A program made the position numbers and the translations under genes. The notes beneath the pieces were generated by a model. It did not search any database. It was not told the origin of the DNA and worked only from the letters and a program-made list of their open reading frames with translations. Shown one piece after another: positions 12,265-12,369 of a stretch of DNA of 12,369 nt. Every line of letters begins with the position of its first letter. Within the stretch, counting starts at the first letter, position 1. This DNA comes from Patescibacteria group bacterium (GTDB lineage Bacteria > Patescibacteriota > Minisyncoccia > Minisyncoccales > CG1-02-41-26): positions 1-12,369 of the forward strand of contig DYHM01000013.1 of the NCBI GenBank assembly GCA_020724125.1, given 5' to 3'.

Positions 12265-12369
12265 TTTTTTATATTTTTATATATTTTATATTTTTTATAT
12301 TATTTTTATATTTTTAGACTACTGAATGATTTGTAGTTCATGATTCGTGATTCATGAAGATTCGTATTA
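12265..12369 (-). promoter_or_regulatory. AT-only leader and dyad upstream of the O-antigen-ligase-like gene
   Basis: On the minus strand, about 50 bp before the start are almost purely A/T, made of TATAAAAA/AATATAAA-like units. They offer many possible -10 boxes but no Shine-Dalgarno sequence. Beyond lies a dyad TTCATGA (12337-12343) / TCATGAA (12352-12358) within the repeated words GATTCGTGATTCATGA. Such words recur in intergenic DNA of related uncultured bacteria (recollection). I cannot place one definite promoter. Confidence 0.35.

Overview
The window looks like chromosomal DNA from an AT-rich bacterium with a reduced genome, most likely a Patescibacteria/CPR member of the Parcubacteria type. 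That assignment is inference. It rests on the composition, the short non-Shine-Dalgarno leaders, the compact core genes, intergenic runs of 'AAATCCTAAAT'-like units, and a large O-antigen-ligase/TPR membrane protein. The standard genetic code fits all intact genes.

Layout. Positions 1-1212 hold no intact gene. There are small hairpins, a nested direct repeat (235-294), and a near-consensus promoter (318-346). Downstream of that promoter is a ~160 nt unit whose only reading frame carries two stops (364-489) and ends in a terminator-like hairpin. Next comes a broken two-gene nucleotidyltransferase/HEPN (MNT-HEPN) module (526-1212) with frameshifts in A-rich runs. Positions 1331-1445 form a MITE-like inverted repeat with an inner dyad over a possible promoter, in front of a small Phd/YefM-like protein (1479-1730). 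The translation block follows: a promoter, tuf and rpsJ, a strong terminator, then rplC. The next S10-operon gene (L4) is absent. A repeat-rich spacer, a one-helix membrane protein and tRNA-Thr(TGT) come next.

Positions 4808-6746 are a restriction-modification island: a beta-class DNA methyltransferase, an HNH endonuclease with a winged-helix-like N-terminus, a 67-residue unknown protein and a truncated GIY-YIG nuclease start, preceded by an open frame with no start codon. The housekeeping pair dnaG-rpoD follows, with overlapping ends, and RpoD has an unusual polybasic N-terminus. On the minus strand, convergent with rpoD, lies an 810-residue polytopic Wzy/O-antigen-ligase-like protein with C-terminal TPRs. 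Its start codon sits in three perfect copies of a 9-bp repeat.

How they work together: tuf/rpsJ/rplC and tRNA-Thr serve translation. DnaG primes replication and RpoD directs housekeeping transcription, and the -35/-10 boxes seen here fit its conserved regions 2.4 and 4.2. The R-M island, the MNT-HEPN remnant and the Phd-like gene are accessory defence or toxin-antitoxin material lodged between core genes, in varying states of decay. I see no rRNA, CRISPR array, transposase gene or origin.
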